DNA of 64,000 nucleotides from NCBI GenBank assembly GCA_900100095.1, contig FMTN01000017.1, positions 35,737 to 99,736 on the forward strand, read 5' to 3'. This document shows, one piece after another, positions 7,719-15,087 of this stretch. The notes under the pieces were generated by a model. That model had not been told where the DNA came from, made no database searches, and saw nothing but the letters and a program-made list of their open reading frames with translations. The stretch is from Lachnospiraceae bacterium C10. Lineage in GTDB: Bacteria; Bacillota; Clostridia; Lachnospirales; Lachnospiraceae. The translations under genes were made by a program, and so were the position numbers. How positions within the stretch are numbered: the stretch's first letter is position 1; each line of letters opens with the position of its first letter.

Positions 7719-9398
7719 TCACTCAGTCACAATCTCATAGCTATAATCTGCAAGATTTGCCTTTAACGTTGCCTTTGCTCCCTGATTCTCCCATGTCATG
7801 GTAAGAAGAGAACCATCCACCAGGACTTCAAAATCTGCGTCAAATCCAAAGGCCGGACATTCCTTCCGGAATTTCAAAAGCTTAAGCTGCTCCTGAACTG
7901 CCGGCCAGGTAAGTCTCTCCCGGATATCCTCCGGTGAAAGGTTGGTCCGGTTGATTTCCTTATGTCCTCCGACACCGGCACGCTTTACCGCCTCGTGGTC
8001 ATTTTTCCCAAGGAACAGATCCAGGTACCAGACCTGAGGCTTACCCGGCATAAACATCTGGATGGCACGGGCAAGAAGCATCTTCTTGTCATCCTCACCG
8101 AGAGCAGAATAGTAGGTTGCATTTACCTGATAATACATATTCTTGGCGCCGTGAAGATCCTTTACATAACCACCGCGACCAACAACAATATCAATCAGCT
8201 TCTGGATCCGCTCCTCCGGAAGGATTCCCTTTAAATCGAGAAGAGGAATGCCATCATGACAACCAAGCATGTTAACGGTATCAATTCCGTTCTGCTTCAT
8301 CTCAAGGGCCCAGTCTGCCAGATGCTGACCATTCTGGCTCTCAAGAGCATCGATTAAAAGTCCCGGAAGGAAGAAGTCATAGGTCATATACCCCTTACCC
8401 GCCAGGGTCTCATAGGTCTTTTCACCGTAAGATGCATGAATCTCCGGGAGAAGCGAAAGACTGTACTTGTCAGCAATATCCTGCACCTTCTGAAGGGTCT
8501 CCCAAGTGGAAGGCTCATTCATAAAATTCTTCTCGCCAACTGCCTTTGGAGCATAAGCAAAAGCATCCAGACGGACGATCTTCGCACCATACTCTGCCAG
8601 GGTCTTTAGAACCGTATCATAATACTCCCATACCAGATCGGACTGAATATTCAAATCCATCTGTCCCAAATATTTTCTGGATGCTTCCAGTCCATCTATC
8701 ACGATATCCTTTACATTCTCAAATCCCGTAAAGTCCATCTCAGAAGGTTTCTTTCCATTCTCAATCTCTGCATTGATCTTCGCTGCAAGGGTATCTGCCG
8801 TAATATACTGCATCTTAACCCCGGCCTTCCTGGCCATCTTCATAAGATCCTGTGCATCCACTTTATCGTAGCGAACCTCCTGATAGAAGGTATTCCAGTA
8901 TGGAACATCCTTACCGTCCGGGAAACGGACCATAAGAATCGGAAGCCCCGGCTTACGGAAAAACATATCCTTGATCACTTCCGGATCCGGCTGAATATAA
9001 CCATCCTCCGTCATCTTGCCATGTCCGTCCCAGAACTTGTTCCAGTTAATGAAGAAGTCCTTGTACTTGGACTCTTCTCCATTTTCAATAATGTCCTGAA
9101 ACTGAGGAGAGAGTACAGAAAGATGATTTAAGATAAAATCAAGCTTAAGATTTATCCCCAGATTCTTAATATCCTCAATCGCCTGTCTTGAAGCAAGCTG
9201 CTCGTTGATGGAGTAATCGATCACAGAGAATCCGCGATCCAGGTCTGTATTGAAGACACTTGGCAAAATATAAAAGGAATCAAATGCCCCCTTCACATCC
9301 TCTGTCTTTAACACCTCAACAATATCTTCTAACGTACCGCCAATACTGTCCGGATACGCATTCAGCATTGGGCCGCTGCTTAAATTTCTATTTCCCAT
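7719..9398 (-). CDS. GH13 subfamily 18 glycoside phosphorylase (sucrose phosphorylase-like)
   Basis: The 559-residue protein matches the sucrose phosphorylase branch of GH13, which cleaves an alpha-glucoside with phosphate to give glucose 1-phosphate. Three catalytic positions are visible: nucleophile Asp278 in VRLDAF, acid/base Glu319 in LLPEIHASYG, and transition-state stabiliser Asp382 in LGCHDGIP. The early NHLS motif (residues 91-94) corresponds to region I. There is no signal peptide, so it acts in the cytoplasm. It is longer than bifidobacterial sucrose phosphorylase (about 500). True substrate could be sucrose, sucrose 6-phosphate, glucosylglycerate or a related glucoside; the sequence alone does not decide. 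It lies 18 bases after a P-loop kinase gene on the same strand, and the pairing suggests sugar phosphorylation and phosphorolysis act in one route. Confidence 0.88.
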   Translation of the reverse strand: MGNRNLSSGPMLNAYPDSIGGTLEDIVEVLKTEDVKGAFDSFYILPSVFNTDLDRGFSVIDYSINEQLASRQAIEDIKNLGINLKLDFILNHLSVLSPQFQDIIENGEESKYKDFFINWNKFWDGHGKMTEDGYIQPDPEVIKDMFFRKPGLPILMVRFPDGKDVPYWNTFYQEVRYDKVDAQDLMKMARKAGVKMQYITADTLAAKINAEIENGKKPSEMDFTGFENVKDIVIDGLEASRKYLGQMDLNIQSDLVWEYYDTVLKTLAEYGAKIVRLDAFAYAPKAVGEKNFMNEPSTWETLQKVQDIADKYSLSLLPEIHASYGEKTYETLAGKGYMTYDFFLPGLLIDALESQNGQHLADWALEMKQNGIDTVNMLGCHDGIPLLDLKGILPEERIQKLIDIVVGRGGYVKDLHGAKNMYYQVNATYYSALGEDDKKMLLARAIQMFMPGKPQVWYLDLFLGKNDHEAVKRAGVGGHKEINRTNLSPEDIRERLTWPAVQEQLKLLKFRKECPAFGFDADFEVLVDGSLLTMTWENQGAKATLKANLADYSYEIVTE

Positions 9399-9416
9399 TT
9401 TATAATACCTCTAAAC

Positions 9417-10364
9417 CTATTCACCCATATGAGCCTTGAATTCTTCAAAATCCCAAAGCTCGCCACTTTTTGAAATAATGATCTTTGCCTTATGTGCCTG
9501 TGACTTTAAAAGTTCCTGCTCAATCTCAAGCACCATGGTTGTAAACGGACTGTCGGTCGCACCGTCTCTGTTTCTTGCCTTACGGTGTGCAAGTGTCTCC
9601 TCCGGCGTAGAATTCAAAAGAACCGGAATATCAACCCCCTTAAAGGAATCATTGTTACCGTGTGTCCACTCGATGATTAAAACCTGAATATCCGAGAAAT
9701 CCACCTCGCTATACCAGAGTTCGGTATCCTCACGTCCCATTCTCTTTAAGAAAATCTTTTCATCCCCTGCCTTGAATTTCGTCAGGATTCCCTCGACCTC
9801 GGCAAAGTTGGTCTCATTCGTTGTACCAAGGTATCCTTCAAGACCCTTGCGTCCTCCCTTGATGTATGACTCCATCCATGGGTAATCGGCAATGTGATTC
9901 TTATTGGCATCATCCCCGTTTTTCATGAACTCGTGCAAAACCTTGAAATTCTCCTCGGAATATACCCCATCGGCAAGCATCTGCTGCTGACCGCAGTAGC
10001 GGAAGATGCGAAGGCGCTCCGCATCGTTGTACATCGGGATGCGCACCGGGTAGTTATCACCGGACATGGTGTAGGAACCAATACCGTTTTCGTTAAAATA
10101 GTAGGAGAGAAGGGAAGCAATCTCAGACTTACCCACACCGGAACCGCCGCATACGGTCAGTACGAACTTCTCCTTGTTCTCTTCCTTCGCCTGCTTTGCC
10201 ATCATTGGAATCAACGCCTTAATGATCACATTGGCTTTTTTGATGTGATCTTCTCCAATCTCAACCTTATCCCCCGGCATATCACCATGTGGAATATCCT
10301 CTGTAATCTCCGGCATGGTAAGACAGTTTTCTTCTAAAATCTTTTCTAATTTTTCCTGTAACAT
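9417..10364 (-). CDS. P-loop kinase, adenylylsulfate-kinase/uridine-kinase-like, co-transcribed with GH13_18
   Basis: The 315-residue protein has a Walker A loop GGSGVGKS at 73-80 preceded by a VLTVC strand, as in small-molecule kinases, and a Walker-B-like strand VLIIEWTHGN near residue 220. An Arg-rich lid (HRKARNRDGATDS) follows. Proteins of this type are sometimes labelled adenylylsulfate kinase, but no sulfate-assimilation genes are nearby and the protein is larger than CysC. Given the adjacent glucoside phosphorylase, a kinase for a sugar, polyol or glycoside seems more likely; that is inference. It is the first gene of a two-gene leftward operon with a well-formed promoter at 10435-10463. 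Confidence 0.7.
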   Translation of the reverse strand: MLQEKLEKILEENCLTMPEITEDIPHGDMPGDKVEIGEDHIKKANVIIKALIPMMAKQAKEENKEKFVLTVCGGSGVGKSEIASLLSYYFNENGIGSYTMSGDNYPVRIPMYNDAERLRIFRYCGQQQMLADGVYSEENFKVLHEFMKNGDDANKNHIADYPWMESYIKGGRKGLEGYLGTTNETNFAEVEGILTKFKAGDEKIFLKRMGREDTELWYSEVDFSDIQVLIIEWTHGNNDSFKGVDIPVLLNSTPEETLAHRKARNRDGATDSPFTTMVLEIEQELLKSQAHKAKIIISKSGELWDFEEFKAHMGE

Positions 10365-10434
10365 GGATTGTTCTCCGTTTCTTTATGAGTTTTAACCATT
10401 TCCCCTAGCTCAAGTCTTGACTTTTTGTGAGATT

Positions 10435-10463
10435 AGCATAAAGCTTTTGGGTATTTCTGTCAA
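10435..10463 (-). promoter_or_regulatory. Promoter of the kinase/GH13_18 operon
   Basis: On the minus strand, TTGACA (complement of 10458-10463) and TATGCT (complement of 10435-10440) are separated by 17 bases, giving a near-consensus vegetative promoter about 70 bases before the kinase start. Confidence 0.75.
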
Positions 10464-10600
10464 CCGCTTGACATATAAAATCTCCATGTACAGTTTCCAC
10501 AAATTTTCTAACAAATTTTTATTAAATTTGCTAAAGTTATAGGTCATTGATTGTACTACGAACTATTTGATACGATAGAAAAGAACAAGGAGGAGAATAT

Positions 10601-11428
10601 ATGAAAAAATCCAGCTGCGCTAAATTTCTGGCCTCTGTCCTGCTTTTCACAGGTCTGTGCTCGGTTTCCCTGGTGAAGACACCTGTTGTCGCCCGCGCCA
10701 AAGAGTATACCAAGAAGCACACAGTAAGTCTTAATCTCGATGGAGCAGGAAAGAAAGAAACCGTAACTTTTACCCCGGGAAAGGCTGAATATGAGCGGTA
10801 TCAGCAATTAAGCATAACCGTTAACCGTAAGAAGATCAAAACCATCAAGGCTTCCTTTTTCAGCTACTCTTATAAACTTCTGACATTGTCAAACGGCAAG
10901 ACCTTCTTATATCTTTCGACAAGCGAAGAGAATGATGACGGATTGCATCATATCTACCGTTATCAGTCCGGCAAGCTTTCAAGGGTACTTGATTTCAACA
11001 AGAATGTGCGCGGGTGCCGCTGGGTGGATAAGATCAAAGTCTCCGGCAATCGCCTGATTGCAACACTGGTAGACTCAGAAGCACCGGGACTTGGCGTTAC
11101 AACCTTCCTTGCAACCTACATCTATAAGGACGGAAAATTAAAACGTGAAAGCAACACACTGAAAGTCAAGCAGTACACGAACTTTTCAACCGGAGAGAGC
11201 GGAATTCTTGTCCTTACAACGAAGCAGTCGTTCCGCCTCTATTCTGATTCGATGTGCCTGAAATACACCACCTCTGTCCCGATAGGAACGCATCTTAAAG
11301 TCACAAAGACCTTCCGGAAAGGAATCTATGTCAATATGTATGTGACAGGAGACGGATACAGTGGCTGGTACTGTGGAGATGAATGCGACTATAACTACTA
11401 TTTTGATGGTGTAAGCGGCGTCGCTTAA
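10601..11428 (+). CDS. Secreted protein of unknown function with possible SH3-like C-terminus
   Basis: The 275-residue product begins with a Sec signal peptide (basic KKSS, hydrophobic ASVLLFTGLCSVSLV, likely cleavage near VARA-KEY at about residue 34). The mature protein is basic and beta-rich. The last ~65 residues (GTHLKVTKTFRKG, GYSGWYCGDECDY) resemble bacterial SH3-type cell-wall binding domains, but this is a weak resemblance. AGGAGGAG sits eight bases before the ATG. A possible promoter (TTGATT, 18 bases, TACGAT) ends just upstream. The gene stands alone between a leftward operon and a two-way terminator. Confidence 0.7.
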   Translation: MKKSSCAKFLASVLLFTGLCSVSLVKTPVVARAKEYTKKHTVSLNLDGAGKKETVTFTPGKAEYERYQQLSITVNRKKIKTIKASFFSYSYKLLTLSNGKTFLYLSTSEENDDGLHHIYRYQSGKLSRVLDFNKNVRGCRWVDKIKVSGNRLIATLVDSEAPGLGVTTFLATYIYKDGKLKRESNTLKVKQYTNFSTGESGILVLTTKQSFRLYSDSMCLKYTTSVPIGTHLKVTKTFRKGIYVNMYVTGDGYSGWYCGDECDYNYYFDGVSGVA

Positions 11429-11445
11429 CCGTTATCGCCTCCCAT

Positions 11446-11491
11446 AAAAAAGGTGCTTGTGAAAACGATTGTTTTCACAAGCACCTTTTTC
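11446..11491. terminator. Strong bidirectional terminator
   Basis: A 16-bp perfect stem (11451-11466 with 11471-11486) with loop GATT is flanked by A5 on the left and T5 on the right. It serves the secreted protein gene and rsmE, which converge here. Confidence 0.95.
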
Positions 11492-12228
11492 TATGCATTC
11501 ATCTCAGCTGAGAGCATCACAGCACCCAGGGCTGTAATAGCAGCTGTATCCGTTCGAAGGATTCGTCCTCCAAGGGAAATCAATTCCGCAGATCCGGACG
11601 CCTTTTTTATTTCCTCTTCTGCAAAGCCGCCCTCCGGCCCGATCATAATCGCAATGGAAGAAGCAGCAGCAACACGCTCCAGGGCATCCTTCGTAGGCTT
11701 CATCCCTTCCTTGTTCTCATACGGAAGCAGGAAAAGGTCGCAATCCTTCGCATATTCCAACGCTTCATCATAGGACATGACCTCATGAACCTGTGGAATA
11801 ATACTGCGTTTCGACTGTCTGGCCGCCGTTTCCGCAATAGTCTGATACCGTTTCACCTTGTTCGCTTTCTTCTTGTCATCCAGCTTCACAACACAATATT
11901 TCATCTCCACCGGAATGATTTCGTACACCCCCAGTTCCACGCACTTCTCAATGATGGTCTCCATACGGCTCCCCTTCGGAAGTGCCTGAAACAGGTAAAT
12001 CTTCTGTGACAGCTCCGTATCACCGGCTTCTTCTGTCATCTTTGCAATGACCATATCCTGTGTCACAGAAGAAACGGTCGCATAATAATTTTTCCCCGTG
12101 GCAACGCTGACACGGATGACCTCACCCACGCGAATCCGGATGACTTTCGCCAGATGATGTGCATCCTGACCCGTGATCAAAACCTCGTCCTGTTTTATAT
12201 TTCCTTCATCAATAAATACCTGTTGCAT
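11491..12228 (-). CDS. rsmE: 16S rRNA (uracil(1498)-N3)-methyltransferase RsmE
   Basis: The 245-residue SPOUT-class enzyme methylates N3 of U1498 in 16S rRNA. An N-terminal PUA-like part (HHLAKVIRIRVGE) is followed by the SAM-binding trefoil knot: LPKGSRMETIIEKCVELGV, then IGPEGGFAEEEI and SLGGRILRTDTAAI, all strongly conserved in RsmE. Length matches the family. In many Firmicutes rsmE follows prmA; here it appears monocistronic, with a terminator directly overlapping its stop codon. Confidence 0.95.
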   Translation of the reverse strand: MQQVFIDEGNIKQDEVLITGQDAHHLAKVIRIRVGEVIRVSVATGKNYYATVSSVTQDMVIAKMTEEAGDTELSQKIYLFQALPKGSRMETIIEKCVELGVYEIIPVEMKYCVVKLDDKKKANKVKRYQTIAETAARQSKRSIIPQVHEVMSYDEALEYAKDCDLFLLPYENKEGMKPTKDALERVAAASSIAIMIGPEGGFAEEEIKKASGSAELISLGGRILRTDTAAITALGAVMLSAEMNA

Positions 12229-12287
12229 CTTTGCTCCTATCCAATTATCTCTATGGTATGCAGCTGATATTCTAACATAAAATGATC

Positions 12288-12315
12288 GTAACTGTTCAGT
12301 AGGCTGAAAAGTTAC
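12288..12315 (-). terminator. Possible terminator downstream of the 49-residue membrane gene
   Basis: GTAACT...AGTTAC arms with an inner TTCAG/CTGAA stem form an interrupted hairpin seven bases past the stop codon. The T tract on the minus strand is weak (ATTTTA). Confidence 0.45.
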
Positions 12316-12321
12316 AAATAA

Positions 12322-12471
12322 TTATCCTTTTAAATGAATCAGGAAAGAAAGAACAGCAAGAACCACAAACACTGCTCCGATCAAAAGCAGCGGAACACCT
12401 ACCTGTACCTGCAACACTACGCCGGCCACGATCAACACAATTCCTATCACCAGTAACAACAATGAAATCAT
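12322..12471 (-). CDS. 49-residue two-helix membrane protein
   Basis: A short gene read from the minus strand encodes a very hydrophobic peptide beginning MISLLLLVIGIVLIVAG, then VQVG, then PLLLIGAVFVVLAVLSFLIH and a terminal LKG. It should form a helical hairpin in the membrane. A good GGGAGGAG ribosome site lies seven bases before the ATG and the gene starts 21 bases after the stop of the DUF4230 gene, so they are co-transcribed. An alternative frame over the same DNA gives an Arg/Cys/Gly-rich product with no ribosome site and is a shadow. It could stabilise or anchor the neighbouring DUF4230 protein; no family is recognised. Confidence 0.75.
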   Translation of the reverse strand: MISLLLLVIGIVLIVAGVVLQVQVGVPLLLIGAVFVVLAVLSFLIHLKG

Positions 12472-12492
12472 TGGATTCTCCTCCCTGTTTTT

Positions 12493-13164
12493 CTATTTCT
12501 GTGTCTCTTCCGTTACCCATTTCACTTTCACTTCATAGTTCCTGTAATCCTTATTCTTATATACGAGGCTCTCCAGATTGGACTGCATACTCAGTTTCGC
12601 CCGTTCCAAAAGATCCGACTGGTCAATCACCTTTTTAAATTCGGATTTGGTTTCTTTAGCAACGTCCGGCATATCATCGAAGGTGTAATGGTTGATAATG
12701 GACCCATTTGTATCCCATACTTTGCATGGCTCGGTGTGGTAATCAAGAATTTCCACCTCAGGAGACTGCACATATAAAACCTTCGGATCGGATGGATCCA
12801 CCTGGATTTGGATTTTGTCGACGTCTTTGACTCCGGCTACCGCCTCGCCCTTATACTCTAAAAGAGCCGTTTTCTCTGTCAATGGAATATGAAAACCTGC
12901 CAGCTGTTTGCCTGGGTCCTTTAACTGGTATATAAAGTTGCCTTCCAGCTTTTGCGATGCCATGGAATTAATGTCATCAAAGGATATGGAACGGGCCCCG
13001 GCAGACGTTGCGGAATACCCCTCCTGTTTTCCCGGGAGAAACCACAAAAAGTTTTTCCCTGTAATACCGAACTGATTTCCCACAATACAGCTGAGAATCA
13101 GAAGCAGAAGTGTACCGGCGGTCACTTTGCCCTTCCATGACAAACTGTGTTTCATTTTTTTCAT
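12493..13164 (-). CDS. DUF4230 family membrane-anchored protein
   Basis: The 223-residue product has one N-terminal transmembrane helix (about 11-28) after a basic MKKMKHSLSWKGK, then an extracytoplasmic domain. The segment TALLEYKGEAVAGVKDVDKIQIQ followed by a strand containing LYVQSPEVEIL fits the DUF4230 pattern in which a short strand-turn-strand leads into a P-[KE]-x-[EI]-I motif. A long amphipathic helix (residues ~165-205) precedes the C-terminus VKVKWVTEET. The biochemical role of DUF4230 is unknown. It forms an operon with the 49-residue membrane gene. No clear promoter was picked; the 259-bp upstream gap holds a structured element. Confidence 0.65.
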   Translation of the reverse strand: MKKMKHSLSWKGKVTAGTLLLLILSCIVGNQFGITGKNFLWFLPGKQEGYSATSAGARSISFDDINSMASQKLEGNFIYQLKDPGKQLAGFHIPLTEKTALLEYKGEAVAGVKDVDKIQIQVDPSDPKVLYVQSPEVEILDYHTEPCKVWDTNGSIINHYTFDDMPDVAKETKSEFKKVIDQSDLLERAKLSMQSNLESLVYKNKDYRNYEVKVKWVTEETQK

Positions 13165-13243
13165 TTTAACCTCCCAACCAGCAATATAATAACGCTATAT
13201 TTCAGTATAATTTTTTCGTCTTACAGATGCAATACACAGATTC

Positions 13244-13370
13244 AAGTCTCGCTCGCGAGACTTGGCGCGAGATTTGCGTCAGCGTAGCTGACATATTTCA
13301 TATGCAAATCTCTGCGCATCCTCGCGGAGCGTTTATCTCAGTCGGAGATTGTAACCCCGACTGAGATAAA
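13244..13370. repeat. Nested inverted-repeat element upstream of GH43
   Basis: Several perfect or near-perfect stems are packed together. AAGTCTCG/CGAGACTT lies at 13244-13263. An alternative outer stem pairs CGCTCGCGAG (13250-13259) with CTCGCGGAGCG (13321-13331) and encloses GCGCGAGATTTGC (13265-13277) with GCAAATCTCTGCGC (13304-13317) and an inner GTCAGC/GCTGAC (13278-13292). A separate 14-bp perfect stem follows (13332-13345 with 13357-13370). The last stem ends 54 bases before the GH43 start. It could be a leader structure, an attenuator, or a copy of a dispersed intergenic repeat. Confidence 0.7.
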
Positions 13371-13423
13371 TTTGTTAAAATAACAGAATAGCCAAACAAT
13401 AAAAGAAAAAGAAGGGGAATCTT

Positions 13424-15022
13424 ATGTTACACCAAATCTACAATCCATTTTTACCACTAAACGAATATATTCCGGATGCAGAGCCGCATGTTTTCGGAGA
13501 CCGGGTCTATCTCTTCGGCTCGCATGACAAAGAGGGGGGACATACCTTTTGCATGCTTGACTATGCCGTTTATTCTGCACCTGTGAACGATTTAAGCGAC
13601 TGGAGATACGAGGGAATCTCTTACCGCGCCAGTCAGGATCCCCGCTACCCGAAGCGGCCTTATATGTTTGCACCGGATGTTGTATGCGGTAACGATGGAA
13701 AATACTATCTTTACTACTGTATGGCCGGAGAGTATGGAATCGGAGGCTATACGGAACCCATCAGCGTAGCTGTTGCTGATGCACCGGCCGGACCTTACAC
13801 CTATCTTGGTCATGTGCAAAACAAAGACGGATCCCTGATGACCCGTTACGTCTGCTTTGACCCTTCCGTTATAAACGACGGGGGCGTAATCCGGCTGTGT
13901 TACGGAACCCGCTATGATTTTGAGGAGAGGGAGGATTTTGCCACCAATCCAAAATATCTTGAAGATATGATGGAGATGTTCGGGAAGAGCAAAGAAGAGC
14001 TTTTGTCCTATGACGATTCTGTCATGGGTGCCGTCACCCTGACTCTGGAAGACGATATGTTAACAGTAAAAGAGGAGCCAAAGCACATCATTCCCTACAG
14101 GGTGAAAGGTACCTCCTTTGAACAGCATCCGTTCTTCGAGGCTTCCTCTCTTCGGAAGTTCGATGACACCTATTATTTCATCTACTCCTCCTGGCAGAAC
14201 CATGAGCTGTGCTACGCCACATCCTCCTACCCGGACAAAGATTTCATCTTCCGCGGTACCCTCGTATCCAACGGAGATGTGGGATATAACGGCCGCAGCT
14301 ACGAAGATAAGCTGAATATGACCGGAACGACGCATGGAAGCATCGAAAAGATCGGAGAGGACTATTATGTCTTTTACCATCGTCTGACACATAAATCGGA
14401 TTACAGCCGACAGGCCTGTGCTGAAAAGCTGATCCAGAATCCGGATAAAACCTTTGACCAGGTTCCCGTTACAAGCTGCGGACTGAATGGCGGACCTCTT
14501 AGCGCCGATGGAACCTATCCTGCCGTCATCTGCTGTAATCTGACCAATGGTAACATGCCGCACGGATGCAATAGCGTATTCACACAATCCTTCCCGAATG
14601 TAACGAACAGGGGAGAGGAGCGCTTCATCGCCGAGATCTGCGAAGGCACCCTCATCGGCTACAAATATTTTACCTCCGCCGGCAAAGTTAACTTAAAAGT
14701 ACGAGCAAGACTGGAATGTGAAACGACACGGGTAATCTTTGACGGACCGGAACGGACGGATGAACGAAGCGCAGAGTTTTCCGCCACCGGACACACCATT
14801 CAAAACCCAGGGCAGCCTTCCGATCAGCCCTTGCTTGAGGTACGACTGGAGGAAGGGGCAGATGCCATTGCAACCATTGACCTGTCCGAAATAACGGATA
14901 CCTGGGGAGAATTTACCACCGCAATAGACCTTCCCCTTCATCCTTTTGCCCTCTATTTTGTATACCATGGTAAAAATCCGATTCAGATGATCGATTTTAC
15001 ATTCGAACCTGTTTTTTTATAA
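13424..15022 (+). CDS. Glycoside hydrolase family 43 enzyme (arabinosidase/xylosidase type), cytoplasmic
   Basis: The 532-residue protein has the five-bladed propeller signatures of GH43: Asp18 in PDAEPHVFGDRVYL as general base, Asp146 in VCFDPSV as pKa modulator and Glu239 in FFEASSLRKF as general acid. APDVV and GKYYLYY are further blade motifs. The C-terminal ~130 residues form a beta-sandwich ending in IDLPLHPFALYFVYHG, similar to CBM6-like modules attached to many GH43 enzymes. No signal peptide is present, so it should hydrolyse imported short arabino- or xylo-oligosaccharides. A GAAGGGG site lies nine bases before the ATG. Downstream is a sensor kinase gene after 65 bp without a terminator. 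Confidence 0.9.
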   Translation: MLHQIYNPFLPLNEYIPDAEPHVFGDRVYLFGSHDKEGGHTFCMLDYAVYSAPVNDLSDWRYEGISYRASQDPRYPKRPYMFAPDVVCGNDGKYYLYYCMAGEYGIGGYTEPISVAVADAPAGPYTYLGHVQNKDGSLMTRYVCFDPSVINDGGVIRLCYGTRYDFEEREDFATNPKYLEDMMEMFGKSKEELLSYDDSVMGAVTLTLEDDMLTVKEEPKHIIPYRVKGTSFEQHPFFEASSLRKFDDTYYFIYSSWQNHELCYATSSYPDKDFIFRGTLVSNGDVGYNGRSYEDKLNMTGTTHGSIEKIGEDYYVFYHRLTHKSDYSRQACAEKLIQNPDKTFDQVPVTSCGLNGGPLSADGTYPAVICCNLTNGNMPHGCNSVFTQSFPNVTNRGEERFIAEICEGTLIGYKYFTSAGKVNLKVRARLECETTRVIFDGPERTDERSAEFSATGHTIQNPGQPSDQPLLEVRLEEGADAIATIDLSEITDTWGEFTTAIDLPLHPFALYFVYHGKNPIQMIDFTFEPVFL

Positions 15023-15087
15023 GACCAAATTTCGTATAATTAAGAGCATAGGAGAAACTATAACCAGCATCATGGAGGCGCTGCTAT

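Noticed and set aside
11451..11486. Near-palindrome containing TGTGAAAACG, at first sight a catabolite-response site
   Set aside because: It is a perfect 16-bp terminator stem between convergent genes, with A and T runs on its two sides.
12296..12520. A 74-codon minus-strand frame rich in Arg, Cys and Gly
   Set aside because: It lacks a ribosome site and overlaps the better supported 49-residue membrane gene in another frame.
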